The notes under the pieces were generated by a model that was given only the letters and a program-made list of their open reading frames with translations, was not told the origin of the DNA and made no database searches. The translations under genes and the position numbers were made by a program. A stretch of 5,329 nt of DNA, taken from Oscillibacter sp. (GTDB lineage: Bacteria > Bacillota > Clostridia > Oscillospirales > Oscillospiraceae). Shown one piece after another: positions 5,201 through 5,329 of this stretch (the stretch's first letter is position 1; the number at the start of each line of letters is the position of its first letter). The stretch covers positions 1 to 5,329 of the forward strand of contig JAFSOM010000589.1 of assembly GCA_017447005.1 (NCBI GenBank), written 5' to 3'.

Positions 5201-5329
5201 ATGACAACGGAAAACAAAATCACGGCCCTGTACGAGCGGCTGTCCCGCGACGACGGTCAGGACGGGGAAAGCAACTCCATCAAGAACCAGAAGGAATTTC
5301 TGGAGGATTACGCAATGCGCCACGGATTC
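5201..5329 (+). CDS. Large serine recombinase, N-terminal fragment (continues beyond window)
   Basis: An ATG at 5201, preceded by AAGGAGG (5186-5192) with eight-base spacing, opens a frame that stays open to the window end, giving the first 43 residues. They contain ITALYERLSRDDGQDGES and SNSIKNQKEFLEDYA. This is the start of a resolvase catalytic domain; the nucleophile is probably Ser15 in YERLSRDD, and the SNSI-NQK stretch is typical of TnpX/TndX-type recombinases of clostridial transposons. The enzyme would cut and rejoin DNA through a 5' phosphoserine link to excise and insert the element. The expected full length is about 500-700 residues, most of it outside the window, so the subfamily and the integrity of the DNA-binding regions cannot be judged. 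Confidence 0.85.
   Translation, partial: MTTENKITALYERLSRDDGQDGESNSIKNQKEFLEDYAMRHGF

Larger units (their letters stand above)
5144..5329 (+). mobile_element. Left end of a nested serine-recombinase element inserted in the coupling-protein gene
   Basis: Homology to the VirD4 family stops after the GGG codon at 5141-5143, and within 57 bases a large serine recombinase begins. The left boundary is therefore placed at about 5143/5144, give or take a few bases, because the exchanged core dinucleotide cannot be defined from one end. Elements of the Tn4451/Tn5397 type carry a TnpX/TndX recombinase near an end, excise as circles, and recombine at a dinucleotide core without large target duplications. 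The cargo and right end lie outside the window. Confidence 0.72.

Noticed and set aside
1..5329. CRISPR arrays, tRNA or rRNA genes, riboswitches
   Set aside because: No regularly spaced repeats, cloverleaf or conserved RNA signature was seen. Nearly the whole window is coding, and the longest gap (571-697) is accounted for by two hairpins and the leader of the SLH gene.

Overview
The window reads entirely on the + strand and looks like part of an integrative and conjugative element (ICE) from a gut-type Clostridia (Firmicutes). The grounds are strong AGGAGG ribosome binding sites, S-layer homology (SLH) and LPxTG-type surface proteins, and a PcfB (DUF3801) gene directly followed by a VirD4/PcfC-type coupling-protein gene. 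The assignment to Clostridia is inference from gene content and style; no taxonomic marker is present.

Positions 1-570 hold the C-terminal end of a large secreted surface protein that finishes in an LPRTGY motif. Two hairpins follow the stop codon, the second a 14-bp perfect inverted repeat. Positions 698-2272 encode a secreted protein with SLH repeats and a C-terminal transglutaminase-like domain with an intact Cys-His-Asp triad. Next come a Cys-rich, probably zinc-binding protein (2297-2926) and two tandem paralogues of unknown function (2986-3510 and 3578-4081). These are followed by pcfB (4134-4610) and the start of the coupling-protein ATPase gene (about 4607-5143). Gaps are 24-75 bases, and each gene from 2297 to pcfB has its own well-placed Shine-Dalgarno, so 698 onward is probably one conjugation operon. 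The two surface proteins may act in cell contact or wall remodelling, and PcfB plus VirD4 would deliver the relaxosome to the transfer channel.

The most striking feature is at the right end. The coupling-protein gene is cut after its conserved Asp-Pro-Lys-Gly, just past Walker A. It runs into foreign sequence that, after a 57-base leader, starts a large serine recombinase of the TnpX/TndX type (from 5201, running off the window). This is the left end of a second mobile element nested in the ICE's coupling-protein gene, so conjugation by the host ICE is probably disabled. The coupling-protein gene also appears to have lost its ATG (now ATA, overlapping the pcfB stop), which fits decay after disruption.
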